Assembly (NCBI GenBank): GCA_033032865.1
Contig: JAWHQI010000060.1
Span: forward strand, 10,930,001-10,994,000
Source of the DNA: Dactylorhiza incarnata
Lineage: Eukaryota > Streptophyta > Magnoliopsida > Asparagales > Orchidaceae
Length of the DNA: 64,000 nt
Reading direction: 5' to 3'
Of this stretch, positions 53,931-64,000 are shown in pieces; within the stretch, counting starts at the first letter, position 1; each line of letters starts with the position of its first letter. Made by a program: the position numbers and the translations under genes. A model generated the notes under the pieces. It searched no databases and had not been told where the DNA came from. It was given only the letters and a program-made list of their open reading frames with translations.

Positions 53931-56900
53931 GTTTCGTCCTAATTTTCAACTATCCGGCGAGAGCTCTATTCGATACGGGTGCATCGCACTCTTTTCTGTC
54001 CGAGGACTTCGTGGTGCGAATCGGAGTGCCGTCTACCTTTGTAGAGGATAGATTGGAAGTAGTGCTACCCAATGGATCTCGAATGAGTGCGGATAGGAAG
54101 AGCCGTGTGAAGGTGCGGATCGGAAGCCAAGATTTTGACTTGGAAGCGTCGTTACTACCGTTAGCTGAATTCGATGTGATCTTCGGCATGGACTGGCTCT
54201 CGGAGCAGCGAGCATGCATAGATTGTAATACAAAGGAGATCACTCTGGGAACGAACACCGACGATGAAACCACATTCGCCGGTATGCGAGGAGCGAGCAA
54301 GACGCTGATGTCTGCTCTCCAAGTGGTTAAGGCGGTGAGAAAAGGCGCCGAGTTGTTCTTCACCTTGTTGGAGGCTTCAGAGCCAAAGCCCAGGTTGTGT
54401 GATGTCCCAGTTGTAGCGGAATACGCCGACATGTTTCCTAACGAACTCCCTGGGGCTCCACCTCATCGGGAGATTGATTTCTGTATCGAGTTGGTGCCAG
54501 GTGCCAAACCTGTGGCCCGCTCACCATACCGAATAACGCCAAAGGAATTGGCAGAGTTGAAGGTCCAATTGCAAGAGCTGCTAGAGCAAGGCTACGTACG
54601 TCCAAGTTCTTCGCCTTGGAGTGCACCGGTCCTCTTTGTGAAAAAGAAGGATGGGAGCTTGCGTCTATGTATTGATTATAGAGAGCTAAACAAGTTGACC
54701 GAGAAAAACCGATATCCGATTCCTAGAATCGATGATCTATTCGACCAACTGATGGGGTCGACGGTTTACTCCAAGCTAGACCTAAGGTCCGGCTACTATC
54801 AACTGCGAATAAGGGAATGTGACATTCCAAAGACAGCGTTCAGTACCCGCTTTGGGCACTATGAGTTCACGGTAATGTCGTTCGGTCTATCCAACGCACC
54901 GTCGGTATTCATGGACTTGATGAATAGGACATTCCGAGAGTATTTAGATCAATTTGTGATCATCTTCATCGACGACATTTTGGTATACTCTCAGTCGGAA
55001 GAGGAGCATGTAGGGCATCTGCACGCGGTCCTGAGCACCTTGAGGAGGAGTCAGCTATATGCCAAGTTCTCCAAGTGCGAGTTTTGGCTACCGTCAGTGG
55101 CATTCCTTGGTCATGTTGTTAGTGGCGAAGGAATTGCAGTTGATCCGTCGAAGATAGAAGCGATCCAAGCGTGGCCTTTGTTGAAAAACGTAGCGGAAGT
55201 TCGAAGTTTCTTAGGACTTGCCGGCTATTATAGGCGCTTTGTGGAAAACTTCTCGAGGATCGCACTTCCTCTCACAAAACTGACTAGGAAGGATCATAAG
55301 TTCGTTTGGTCGCCCGAGTGCGCACGAGCTTTTGAAGAGCTAAAGAGCCGTCTGACCACGGCGCCCATTCTATGCTCGCCACAAGGTACGGAAGGCTACG
55401 AAATCTATAGCGACGCCTCAGGAAGTGGTTTGGGTTGTGTCCTAGTGCAGTTCGGGAAGGTAATTGCCTACGGCTCCCGGCAACTGAAGGTTCACGAGAG
55501 GAATTACCCGGTCCATGATTTGGAGCTAGCGGCCGTGGTTTTTGCCCTCAAACTTTGGAGGCACTATCTATATGGCGTGAAGATCGATATCTTTACCGAC
55601 CATAAGAGCCTCAAGTACTTACTAGATCAAAGGGAGTTGAACATGCGCCAAAGGAGGTGGATGGAGTTCCTTGGGGACTACACCTTCGATATCAAATATA
55701 CTCCCGGTAAAGGAAACGTAGTTGCAGACGCGTTGAGTCGTCGGGCTTCCGCACAAGCAAATTGGATTTTGATGCACGATGAGCGTCTAATCCGTGAGCT
55801 AGAAGAAATGGAGATCATATGCATTGATAGGAGAACGTCTACTTCAGCATGCTTGAACTGGACGGAAGTTCACTACGACCTTGCCGACCGAGTTCGACAA
55901 GCATTGGAGTTGGACGAGAGCTTGAAACGATACAAAACGGAAACCGTTGAAGGGTTAAACGCTGATTTCTCCTTCGAAGACGACCTTATGTGGAAGCAGG
56001 AAAGGTTATGCATCCCAAACGTTGGTACTCTACGGGCGGAGTTGATGTACGAGGCTCATTATACCAAGTACTCGATCCACCCGGGGAGCACTAAAATGTT
56101 TATGGATATGAAGAAACTGTTCTGGTGGCCGGGCATGAAGAAAGACATTGCCCTTTACGTGGCCAAGTGTCATACTTGCGCGTTGGTGAAAGCGGAATAT
56201 CAACGTCCCGGTGGATTTCTGAAGTCCTTGCCGATTCCGGAGTGGAAGTTTGATGATATTTTGATGGATTTCGTGCACGGATTGCCGAGATCGCAACATG
56301 GAAACGACGCCATATGGGTGATCGTGGACCGTTTGACAAAGGTATCACACTTCATTCCGAACCGGAAGGATGATTCCGTAGAGAAGCTAGCAAAGCTCTA
56401 TGTGGATAGTATCGTGAGACTGCACGGTGTCCCTCGTAGCATCGTCAGCGATCGTGACGGGCGTTTCACATCGAAAGATTGGAGGCTTATCCATGAACTG
56501 TTGGGCACAAAATTGAAGTTCAGCACGGCCTTCCACCCGCAAACGGATGGACAGACCGAGAGAACCAACAGGACTATGGAGGATATGCTCCGAATGTGCG
56601 CTCTAGACTTTGGAAAGAGGTGGGAGGATCACCTCTTTATGATCGATTTCGCCTACAATAATAGCTACCAAGCCAGCATAAAGATGGCTCCTTTCGAGGC
56701 CCTCTATGGTAAGAAGTGTCGTACGCCGTTGTCTTGGGCGGAAACAGGCGATACTAAGCTATTGAAGCGAAAGGATGTTGAAGAAGCAACTTCGACGATC
56801 CGGTCTATACGCGAAAGGCTATTGGTTGCCCAGGATAGGTAAGCAAAGTATTTCAACGCCAAGCATAGGAACTTAGAGTTTGCCGTCGGTGACCGGGTTT

Positions 56901-57316
56901 ACTTGAAGATCAAACCGTTCAAAGGGGTATCAAGGATTCGACGCTTGAAAAAGCTCAGTCCGAGGTACTTAGGACCGTTCGAGATCGTGGAGCGTGTTGG
57001 TGATGCGGCTTATCGGCTTGCACTATCTGCAGAGCTGAGCGGTCTGCACGACGTGTTCCACATTTCAGTGTTGAGGAAGGCAGTGCAAGAGCCTACTCAT
57101 ATCGTTGCTGTCGGCAAAGTTCCGGTTGATAGTGGGTTGTCGACGAAAGTCAAGCCTTTACGCATCGAAGATACAGAAGTAAAGCAGCTGCGGAACAAGT
57201 CCATTCGGATGGTAAAAGTCCGGTGGGATAACTGCGGCCGAGAGGAGCTCTCTTGGGAGAGAGAGCAAACGATGCTTGCGGAGTATCCCGAGCTTTTTCC
57301 CTCAGGTAAAGTATAA
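53931..57316 (+). pseudogene. pol of element B (one in-frame stop)
   Basis: The protease has [12 protein letters not shown] (~53,970). The RT (~54,500-55,080) has [31 protein letters not shown] and an intact FIDDIL. RNase H (~55,400-55,740) has YSDAS, LELAAV, TDHKSL and VADALSR. The integrase (~56,040-57,050) has zinc-binding H/C residues ([14 protein letters not shown]), [16 protein letters not shown] and TERTNR. The chromodomain-type tail is IEDTEVKQLRNKSIRMVKVR, then REELSWERE. The frame is continuous except for TAA at 56,840-56,842, at a place where related copies encode glutamine. The lesion falls after the integrase core, so the chromodomain would be lost. Otherwise it looks recently active. 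Confidence 0.9.
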
Positions 57317-57366
57317 CTGTAATTTATGCTATTACTGTTTCCTGGATTTCGGGACGAAATTCTTTT

Positions 57367-57380
57367 AAGGAGGGTGGAGT
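57367..57380 (+). promoter_or_regulatory. Polypurine tract of element B
   Basis: aaggagggtggagt directly precedes the 3' LTR, the standard place for plus-strand priming. Confidence 0.75.
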
Positions 57381-59453
57381 TGTAACACCCCAAAACTGGT
57401 AGTTCCGCGAAGTAGGCGGAGTGGTAGTGCGGCACGTGAAGCAGGCTAGAATTTTCCCTGTCTGCTCTTAGCGCACGATCAGTGGCCTCATCGCGCACGA
57501 CCAGTGATCGTGTGCCAGCGATCGTGCGTTAATTCAGAAGAGAATCGAGTTCTGTCTCGGACAGCGCGCACGACCATTTCCCTCTTCGCGCACGACCAGT
57601 GATCGTGCGCCAGCGATCGTGCGCTTATTCGCAAGAATTCAGAGTTCTGTCCCGGATAGTGCGCACGACCATTGCCCTCGTCGTGCACGACCACTGACCG
57701 TGCGCCTGTGATCGTGCGCCATGTTTATTCTGTTCCGCGATTTTGAGCGGAGAAGAGGATCCGACCGATCAAATTTCTTGGAATTCGATCCAACGGCTGG
57801 GATTTATTGCTGGGGGGTCTTAGGGCTTTGGAGAGGGATTAAACCCTCATTATTTCATAGTGTTTCTCTCTCCTAGGCTAGAGGAAGAAGAAGGGGGCAA
57901 GGAAGAAGAAGAGGAGATTTCGCCATTGACGGAGCTCCGGAGCTCCGTTTCGCGAGCCGTTTCCAGATCCGGAGAGTGCAGCCCAGTGCGGTTCTTTCCC
58001 TCCGCGTAGAATCTCGGATCCATGGCGAAGAAGAACACGTCTAGGGTAACGATTCTTCCTCCCGAACTTTGGACTTGTATTTGTCCATTCATTCCTCTTT
58101 CTTTGCTTGCATGAGGCATCTCTTTCACCAAATGGGTGAAGTGTAGGATTTCCTCAAGTCCTTCGGGACTCCGGGTAGATTGTGTCCGTCCCCGGCATAT
58201 TGCATGTAGAAAATCCGGTAGTCGTGCGGATTTAGGCATTTTGTGTGAAGCCTATTCGTGGCCGTGAGCCCGAATCGGCGATGCTTGATTTGCGACGTTG
58301 CATTTAGGTTAGGCCTAGAATGCGTGCCGGAGAATGACTCCGTGAACTCACCTATAGTATTGCGGGAGTTAAGTGTAGGCGTCTTGTGAAGATCCCTACG
58401 AAAGCCCCATGCTTTGAGTTTTGGATGAAGGCAAACCTTCACCACGATATTGATGCGGAGCGTATGTACCTCCCTTGTTGAGAATTCGTGAAGCCTAGAT
58501 CCTTGTAAAGGGGTTAGGTGCGTAGCGTATAGTTAGTGTAGCACTTGAAAGTGCTAAACCCTTACGGGCCGAGGTGAAGCCGTACCCGCGTCGTGCGATA
58601 GATCGCGACGATTAGAGCACGGGCAAAGCTAAACCGAACCCGTTTCCATGCAGATCGGCGAGAGGTCCCTTCCTCATGAAAGCCGTGTGATCATGGGAGA
58701 GGTCGTGGAAGGTGTCATACCTAGACCGACCAAAAGCTCTTGTTTCCCACCTAAGGTTGTGACCCTTAGGGTGGAGTGTTGTGAATTTGATATTATGTTT
58801 AGCCTCATGCGATTGCTTAGGTGGTTGTGGGGAACCTTCGGGTGAACCCAACCAACATCATGTGCATACCTAGGTTCCCCTCTTTTGATGCTCAACCTAG
58901 AAGATTGATTGTGCCTGAAACCTCACCTTGTGTAGTTGCACCTTCTTTATATTAGCACTTGCTAGTGTAGCTTGCTTGCAGGGGAGAAGCTCCGCCACCC
59001 CGGGAAAGGGGTGGGGTCGTTATAATTTGGTCAGCTGTGCTGACCGTTACTCTGTTTGCCACCGCTTGGTGGAATGTTCTTATGCAGGTGCAGGTGAGCC
59101 TAGCGGGAAATGGCGGGCGTTAGTCCTTTTGCTGAGTTGGCCCTGGAAGGCCAGCCTTTTTCCGGTTTTCTCATGTATTGCCGGCCTGCGTGCCGATGTA
59201 TGCTTTTTGGAGTTTTGTACATTGATTTGATGTAAGGCCCTAAGGCCGTAACTCTTACTTCTGGTTTCATTCCTATGATAGTGGACATGTCTATTCGAAT
59301 GGTTTAATTAATGCTTCCGCTTACGTTTTTGTACTCTCGTTTTGTTATTACTTTTCTGGTTATCACCTTTTAACTCCTAGCTAGTGTGGTTTGTATGGCG
59401 TGGGGTCCCGGCCGGACCTGCTGTTATACTTTTCGTACTGGCAGGGTGTTACA
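57381..59453 (+). mobile_element. 3' LTR of element B (2,073 bp)
   Basis: Near-identical to the 5' LTR (for example gccagcgatcg against gccagtgatcg, gcccagtgcgg against gcccggtgcgg). Followed by the target duplication CTTTA at 59,454-59,458. Confidence 0.95.
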
Positions 59454-59458
59454 CTTTA

Positions 59459-60520
59459 TTCGTGATATCCCATGCATTGGTTTAATCTTCAAGAATACCA
59501 TGTCTCCTACCTGGAATTCCACCAGTCGATGACGTGCATTGTAATATTTGGCCTGACGGCTCTGTGCCTCCAGCATTCGTTCTCTAATTAACCTTATAGA
59601 TGCTGTGGTATCATCTATGTAGGTGACTCCTAAAGCTTCACGGTCCTCATCCCGTGCCCATGATAGTGGTGTTCGACAGTGCCTTCCGTAGAGGGTATCG
59701 TACGGTGTCATCTTGATGCTTGCTTGGAAGATGCTATTGTATGAGAATTCTACCAAAGGTAGTAACCGTTCCCAAGGTTCATTGTGTTCCATTATGCACA
59801 ATCGGAGGAGGTCTTCCATCGTCCGGTTCGTCCTTTCGGTTTGCCCGTCGGTCTGGGTGTGGAAGGCGGTGCTAAAAGCCAATCTGGTTCCCATATAAGC
59901 TTGCACTCTCCTCCATTCTTTTGACGTAAAGAGCCCGTCGCGGTCAGACACGATTGACTTGGGTACCCCGTGAAATCGGACCACTTGTTCTATAAATAGC
60001 CGGGCTAATGTGTCGACGCCATCGCCTTGTCTGTTTGGGATAAAACGGGCCACTTTAGTGATGCGATCTACTATGACCCATATGGAGTCGTTCCCTGCAT
60101 GAGATCGGGGTAAGCCATGAACGAAGTCCATGGAAATATCTTCGAACTTCCATTCTGGGATGGGCAGGGGTTGTAGTAAACCTCCTGGGCTATGACATTC
60201 CACCTTAACCATTTGACAGGTCTGGCAGTGTGCTACATAATCGGTGACGTCCTTCTTCATACCTGGACAATATAACGTTCTTCGTAGATCTGTATGCATT
60301 TTTACTACTCCCGGATGTATTGAATACCTTGATTGATGTGCTTCGCGGAGTATCTCTTCCCGGATTCCTTCGACAGAGGGAATGAATATGCGGTGTTTAT
60401 ACTGCAGGATGCCGTCATATAGATTGTAGTCTTCCCGAGCGCCGTGTTGTAGAGTCTGAATGATTAGGGCTGCTTCTACATCGATCTTCTGGGCCTCTCG
60501 TATTCTGTTTTAGATGTCAC
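59459..60520 (-). pseudogene. Copy A3 integrase, N-terminal and core part
   Basis: Minus strand: the zinc-binding region (CQTCQMVKVE), catalytic core ([38 protein letters not shown]) and the following GDMVFLKIKPMHGISRI, cut at 59,459 by element B and resumed at 50,384. Upstream parts (60,300-60,520) carry stops. Its sequence is close to A1, so the two copies are the same family. Confidence 0.9.
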
Positions 60521-61160
60521 ACTGTATCTCCATCCAGTAGAGCTGGGCCTGGTAATCCATCGGGTTCCTTTGGGTGATGAGGATGATATCCATGTCTGCC
60601 AAGGACTTGACTAACTCTTCCGGTATCATCTCTAGCCAATTTCCGATTATCGGAGGTTGCCGACTCAGGGCATCTGCAACCTTATTGGCTTTGTCGGGAT
60701 GATATTGGAGGGCGGAGTCGTAATCGCACAGGAATTCCAACCACCGGCGATGTCAGAGATTTAGCTCTTTTTGGGTGAAGATATATTTGAGGCTCTTGTG
60801 GTCGGAGAAGATCTCGCATCTTACTCCGTAGAGGTAATGCCTCTAAACTTTTAGTGCGAATACTACCGCACCCAATTCCTAGTCATGGGTTGCGTAGTTT
60901 AGTTCGTGAGGCTTTAGCTGTTGTGAGGCGTATGCGACTACCCTGCCGTGTTGCATCAGTACGGCTCCCAGCCCTTTTAGTGATGCGTCAGCGTAGATTT
61001 GGAAGCCCTCAGTGCCTGAGGGGAGTGTCAGAATCGGAGCCGATATTAGTCGGTTCTTTAGTTCTACGAACGCTGCTTCGCATTCAAGAGTCCACTGGAA
61101 TGTTATATCCTTTTTTGTGAGGGAGGTGAGGGGCAAGGCGATTTTAGAGAAGCCTTCTAC
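60521..61160 (-). pseudogene. Copy A3 RNase H and RT-connection region
   Basis: Minus strand: [34 protein letters not shown] and, after a break, [30 protein letters not shown] end, with stops between. It begins at the deletion junction near 61,158 ([17 protein letters not shown]). Confidence 0.85.
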
Positions 61161-61929
61161 ATGGTGAGTTTGTTTAACTCTCGACAATCGATGCACAGTC
61201 GCAGGGATCCATCCTTCTTCTTGATGAATAGTATTGGAGCTCCCCAGGGCGAGGTACTCGGATGAACGAAATCGGCGTCAATTAGCTCTTGTAGTTGTAT
61301 CTTGAGCTCGGCTAGTTCCCTTGGGGCCATCCGGTAAGGTGCTCGGGACACTGGTCGAGCTCCATGAGCAAGTACAATCTAGAAGTCCACTTCTCGTTGC
61401 GGGGGCAACCCGGGAAGGGATTCCGGAAATACGTCTGGGAAGTCTCGAATTACGGATACTGTAGAGAGCACTTGTGTCTTGTCTTCCATCTCGAAGTAGA
61501 TTAGGTACACCTCGTCTTTTCGTCGGACTGCTTTGACTGTTTGAGCGGATGTTAAGATGATGCGGGTGACAGAGGGTATACCTGTTAGTGAGATTGACTG
61601 CCCATTTGGGCTCCGGAGATGGATCTCTCGAGTCGAGCAATTGATTTTGGCGATATGCTCGGCCAACCAATCCATTCCCAAAATGATGTCGAATCCGGTT
61701 ATCGCTAGAATGGTTGCGTTGATTTCGAATTCTACGCTTCCCAGCATTGCTTGGAAGGAGCACTTCTCCGCGGACGTCATGTCTGACCCATCCGGGAGTC
61801 GTATTCGTATCGATTCCGGATGATCTTACGGTGTTTCCTTTTTCTGTGATGAGTTCTGTGCGACGAAGGAATGGGTGGCACCGGTATCGAACAACATTTT
61901 AGCGGGGTGTCCTTCTACCAGAAGTAAAC
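61161..61929 (-). pseudogene. Copy A3 protease and RT fingers, followed by a deletion
   Basis: Minus strand: protease remnants, then [18 protein letters not shown] and the RT N-terminal part ([42 protein letters not shown]). The frame then jumps directly to the RNase H connection. Against A1 about 540 bp are missing, including the whole RT palm with its catalytic aspartates. Frame changes lie near 61,380 and 61,800. Confidence 0.85.
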
Positions 61930-62071
61930 CTGATAATATATATATGTACTATGATCATAAGCTTTTTACAAATATTCATGAGTAGTAATTACACCAGCTA
62001 AACAAAAGACTACATCATAGATTTCTACTATATCATCCTCCTAGGATATCGTGGCTAATGAAAATAGATAC
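61930..62071 (-). other. Predicted gag-pol intron of copy A3 (142 bp)
   Basis: Minus strand donor GATAG|GTATCT and acceptor TTATCAG|GTTTAC, in the same place as in A1 (144 bp), with the interior diverged but AT-rich in both. Confidence 0.65.
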
Positions 62072-63230
62072 CTATCACCACATCTGGTGCAGGGCCGTAT
62101 TGGAGATCTAATGCATATGCCTCGAGCGGTGCTGCTCTGCCCTGTCTGCCCTGGACTCTCCTGCCTGCAGGTCATCCTCTGCGTCCACCTCGTCCCCGTC
62201 CTCTCTTCGCGGCTCCCTATACTGCTTCTAGGCCGGGCCTACCTATAGCCTGGGGGCAGAAAGCTCGTTTGTGCCCAGGCTGCTGGCAAAGGTAGCAGTT
62301 CCCTGCAAAGGGGGCATCTAGTCGTGCGGCTGGGGAGGGCTGAGGTGCTGTCGGGGCTGGGGTGCCTGCTTATATAGCTGGTGGCGCTGATGCTGTCTCC
62401 TATCCCCGTCCTGTCTGCGAGGGCCTACTCCTCTCCCTCGGCCCTAAGCCCGGGAAACATCTGTATGTCCCATACGTTGCTGGGCCACCATCCTCTGATC
62501 CATCTCTAAAGCTGCGTCGTGAGAGGCGATCGTGTGAAAGGTCGACTGGGAGATCATGATCAACGCCTATCAAAGATTGTCTCGTAGACCTCGATAGAAT
62601 TTAGATGCTCTATCCCTGTCTGTAACTGCCAAGGTCCTGGCAAAACGGGCCAGATGAATGAACTCTCGCTGGTACTCCGGTACCGTCCTCTCTCCTTGCC
62701 GGATTTGCAGGAAACGCTCCTGAAGTGCAATCCTATATGCGTCTGAGATAAAGTGCTCTAGGAAGGCCTTTGAGAACTCTCCCCAGAGGATCGTACTGAG
62801 TGGTCGCACCCTAAATGTGGAGCGGATGTCTGCCCTCCACCAATCTCGGGCATAGCCCTCTAACAAGGTCACCACCAAGGATACTGCGGCCACGGAGGGG
62901 CACATCATCCCAACCAAGACCTCCTCTACTCTCTCCACCCAATCTTCTGCCTGTATGGCAGACTCGGTGCCTCGGAAGGTAGGGGGCCTTAGCCCCCGCA
63001 ACATAGTCAGAAGGTCGGTAGGCACGGTGGTCTGCTGGGGTGGCCGCAGGATGGCCGTCTGGAAGGTGGCTAGCAGGGCTGTCAGTGTCCGTCCTAGATC
63101 CGTATCGATAAAAGGGACTGTTGCTGGGGCTGCCGGGGCTGGTGGTGGAGTGGTAGGATGGTACTGATCCCTAGAGGAGGACCTTCCGTTACTGGACTCC
63201 GGTATCTGGAGAAGTAATAGGCGAACATCA
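62072..63230 (-). pseudogene. gag of copy A3
   Basis: Minus strand: the retrotrans_gag region (DWVERVEEVLVGMMCPS, EGYARDWWRADIRSTF, EYQREFIHLARFARTL), ending in a stop at 62,570, then the zinc-knuckle part in shifted frames (CYLCQQPGHKRAFC near 62,270). The acceptor-like CTTCTCCAG before IPESSNGRSSSRDQ is shared with A1, which suggests a spliced leader. Confidence 0.85.
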
Positions 63231-63444
63231 GTATTTGCAAAAATAAGGGAATTTTGCAGAACTGACTGAAAGGAAGCGGAAAACGTGTGGTGTACTGCCG
63301 TGTAATCTAGGATCCTTAAACCTTAAACCAAAGGGTCCACCAGGCTTCCACTGTGTGGTTCGTCCCGAACTAAGCAACGGAAATGGGGAAAGGAGGATCT
63401 AAAGACTGCCCCATGTGGTCGGATCGTGGTAGCTCTGATCCATT

Positions 63445-64000
63445 TGTAAGACCCCCCTCCCCAAAACTGAACCCGGTTCAGGGAGGGGGGATCTTACTGC
63501 CTAAGGACGTACACTAGTGCTTCCCGGGTGGCAGCGATCCACCCTCTCAAGCACTGAGTGGTCGCCTTGTTAGGCACAAGAATCACAACAACACATCAGA
63601 TTCACATAGCGGAAGCATTAGAACAGGAAAACTAAGCACACAACCGATATATACATAAAGCGGAAAAGGCCGAAGCCTATTGTTTAGTACATCTGCCTCG
63701 GGGGCTACACATGACTATAACAATGTGCTCTTAAACTATTCCTACACTCTAGGACTCACGTCGCGAAAGACAGGGGGCGAGGCTGGAGTATCCGGTCGAG
63801 CCATCTCGAAGGCCGGTAACTCGTCCTGCGGCACGGGGGCTTCACGCTATCCCATCTCCTGTGAATGGTTATATAATAACCGTTAGTCACAGAGCTAAGT
63901 AGAAAACACATCCCCACCCCGAATCCGTATCCTGGGGATGGGCTAAAGGACAGGAATAAATATCAGAAGCAAGGTAGAGGGTTAGCATCAGGTAAAGCAT
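63445..64000 (-). mobile_element. 5' LTR of copy A3, partial (runs off the window)
   Basis: The LTR end GGGGGGTCTTACA (minus strand) is followed by aatggatcagagctacc as primer-binding region. It matches 45,037-45,610 in the same orientation, with scattered differences. The LTR start would lie about 4.4 kb beyond the window. Confidence 0.85.

Larger units (their letters stand above)
50385..59453 (+). mobile_element. Element B: full-length young Tekay-type Ty3/gypsy retrotransposon (9,069 bp)
   Basis: Two 2,073-bp LTRs, a tggtatcgg primer-binding region, gag, a short intron, pol with a chromodomain and a purine tract, flanked by CTTTA on both sides (50,380-50,384 and 59,454-59,458). The LTRs differ at about five positions, so the insertion is recent. 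It split the integrase of copy A3 in the opposite orientation. The only coding lesion seen in pol is one TAA; gag appears to have GTG where ATG is expected. Confidence 0.95.

Noticed and set aside
1..64000. Nuclear tRNA or snRNA genes
   Set aside because: I found no cloverleaf with A/B boxes; the only tRNA-related signals are retrotransposon primer-binding sites.

Overview
The window reads as nuclear DNA of a flowering plant. It holds intron-bearing genes of plant-specific families (an NLP-type RWP-RK factor and a DREB/AP2 factor), plastid DNA integrated in the nucleus, Tekay-like and Tat-like Ty3/gypsy retrotransposons, and hAT, MULE and Tourist-like DNA transposons. There is no bacterial-style gene organisation. 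A monocot is possible, but nothing here proves it. About four fifths of the window is mobile DNA or repeat.

Left part (1-31,399). A decayed hAT element (1-4,275) is split by a 2.67 kb solo LTR with a clean CCTAG target duplication. A decayed gypsy pol follows (4,280-6,960). Next is an alpha/beta-hydrolase (lipase-like) gene on the plus strand, 7,372-13,875. Its third visible intron is 5.2 kb and holds a piece of gypsy LTR, two long G/C tracts and a scrambled mosaic of plastid DNA (23S, 16S, atpA, rpl2, ndhH, ndhA). A NIN-like protein (NLP) gene on the minus strand occupies 16,115-22,588. Its five exons join in frame, but a 111 bp Tourist-like MITE sits in the last exon and brings in-frame stops just before the PB1 domain. 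A 518 bp non-autonomous hAT element lies about 110 bp upstream of its start codon. A MULE-like element (24,581-28,067) with ~76 bp terminal inverted repeats carries a FAR1/MULE-transposase relic and a DUF1985-like gene, and ends 232 bp upstream of an intact single-exon DREB1/CBF-like gene (28,299-28,952). Then come unclassified repeat arrays, some strongly palindromic.

Right part (31,400-64,000) is nested retrotransposons. Family A (Tekay-like chromovirus) has exceptionally long LTRs (5.3 and 4.9 kb) packed with tandem arrays. Copy A1 (plus strand, 31,400-40,977) has its 5' LTR, gag and pol, and is cut off inside integrase. Copy A3 (minus strand, 45,037 to beyond the window end) was inserted into a Tat-lineage reverse transcriptase fragment, and was itself split in its integrase by element B. 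Element B (50,385-59,453) is a young full-length 9.07 kb element with two 2,073 bp LTRs, a CTTTA target duplication and one in-frame stop. In A1, A3 and B a short spliceable intron (83-144 bp) separates gag from protease, always in the same phase. Noncoding DNA at 40,978-44,386 includes an LTR start of another family and a dense group of W-box-like TTGAC motifs.

The host genes form no common pathway. The main story is how mobile DNA has changed them: a broken NLP, an intron swollen by plastid and transposon DNA, and a DREB gene with a transposon end in its promoter. All calls come from reading the sequence by eye. Boundaries given as round numbers are approximate.
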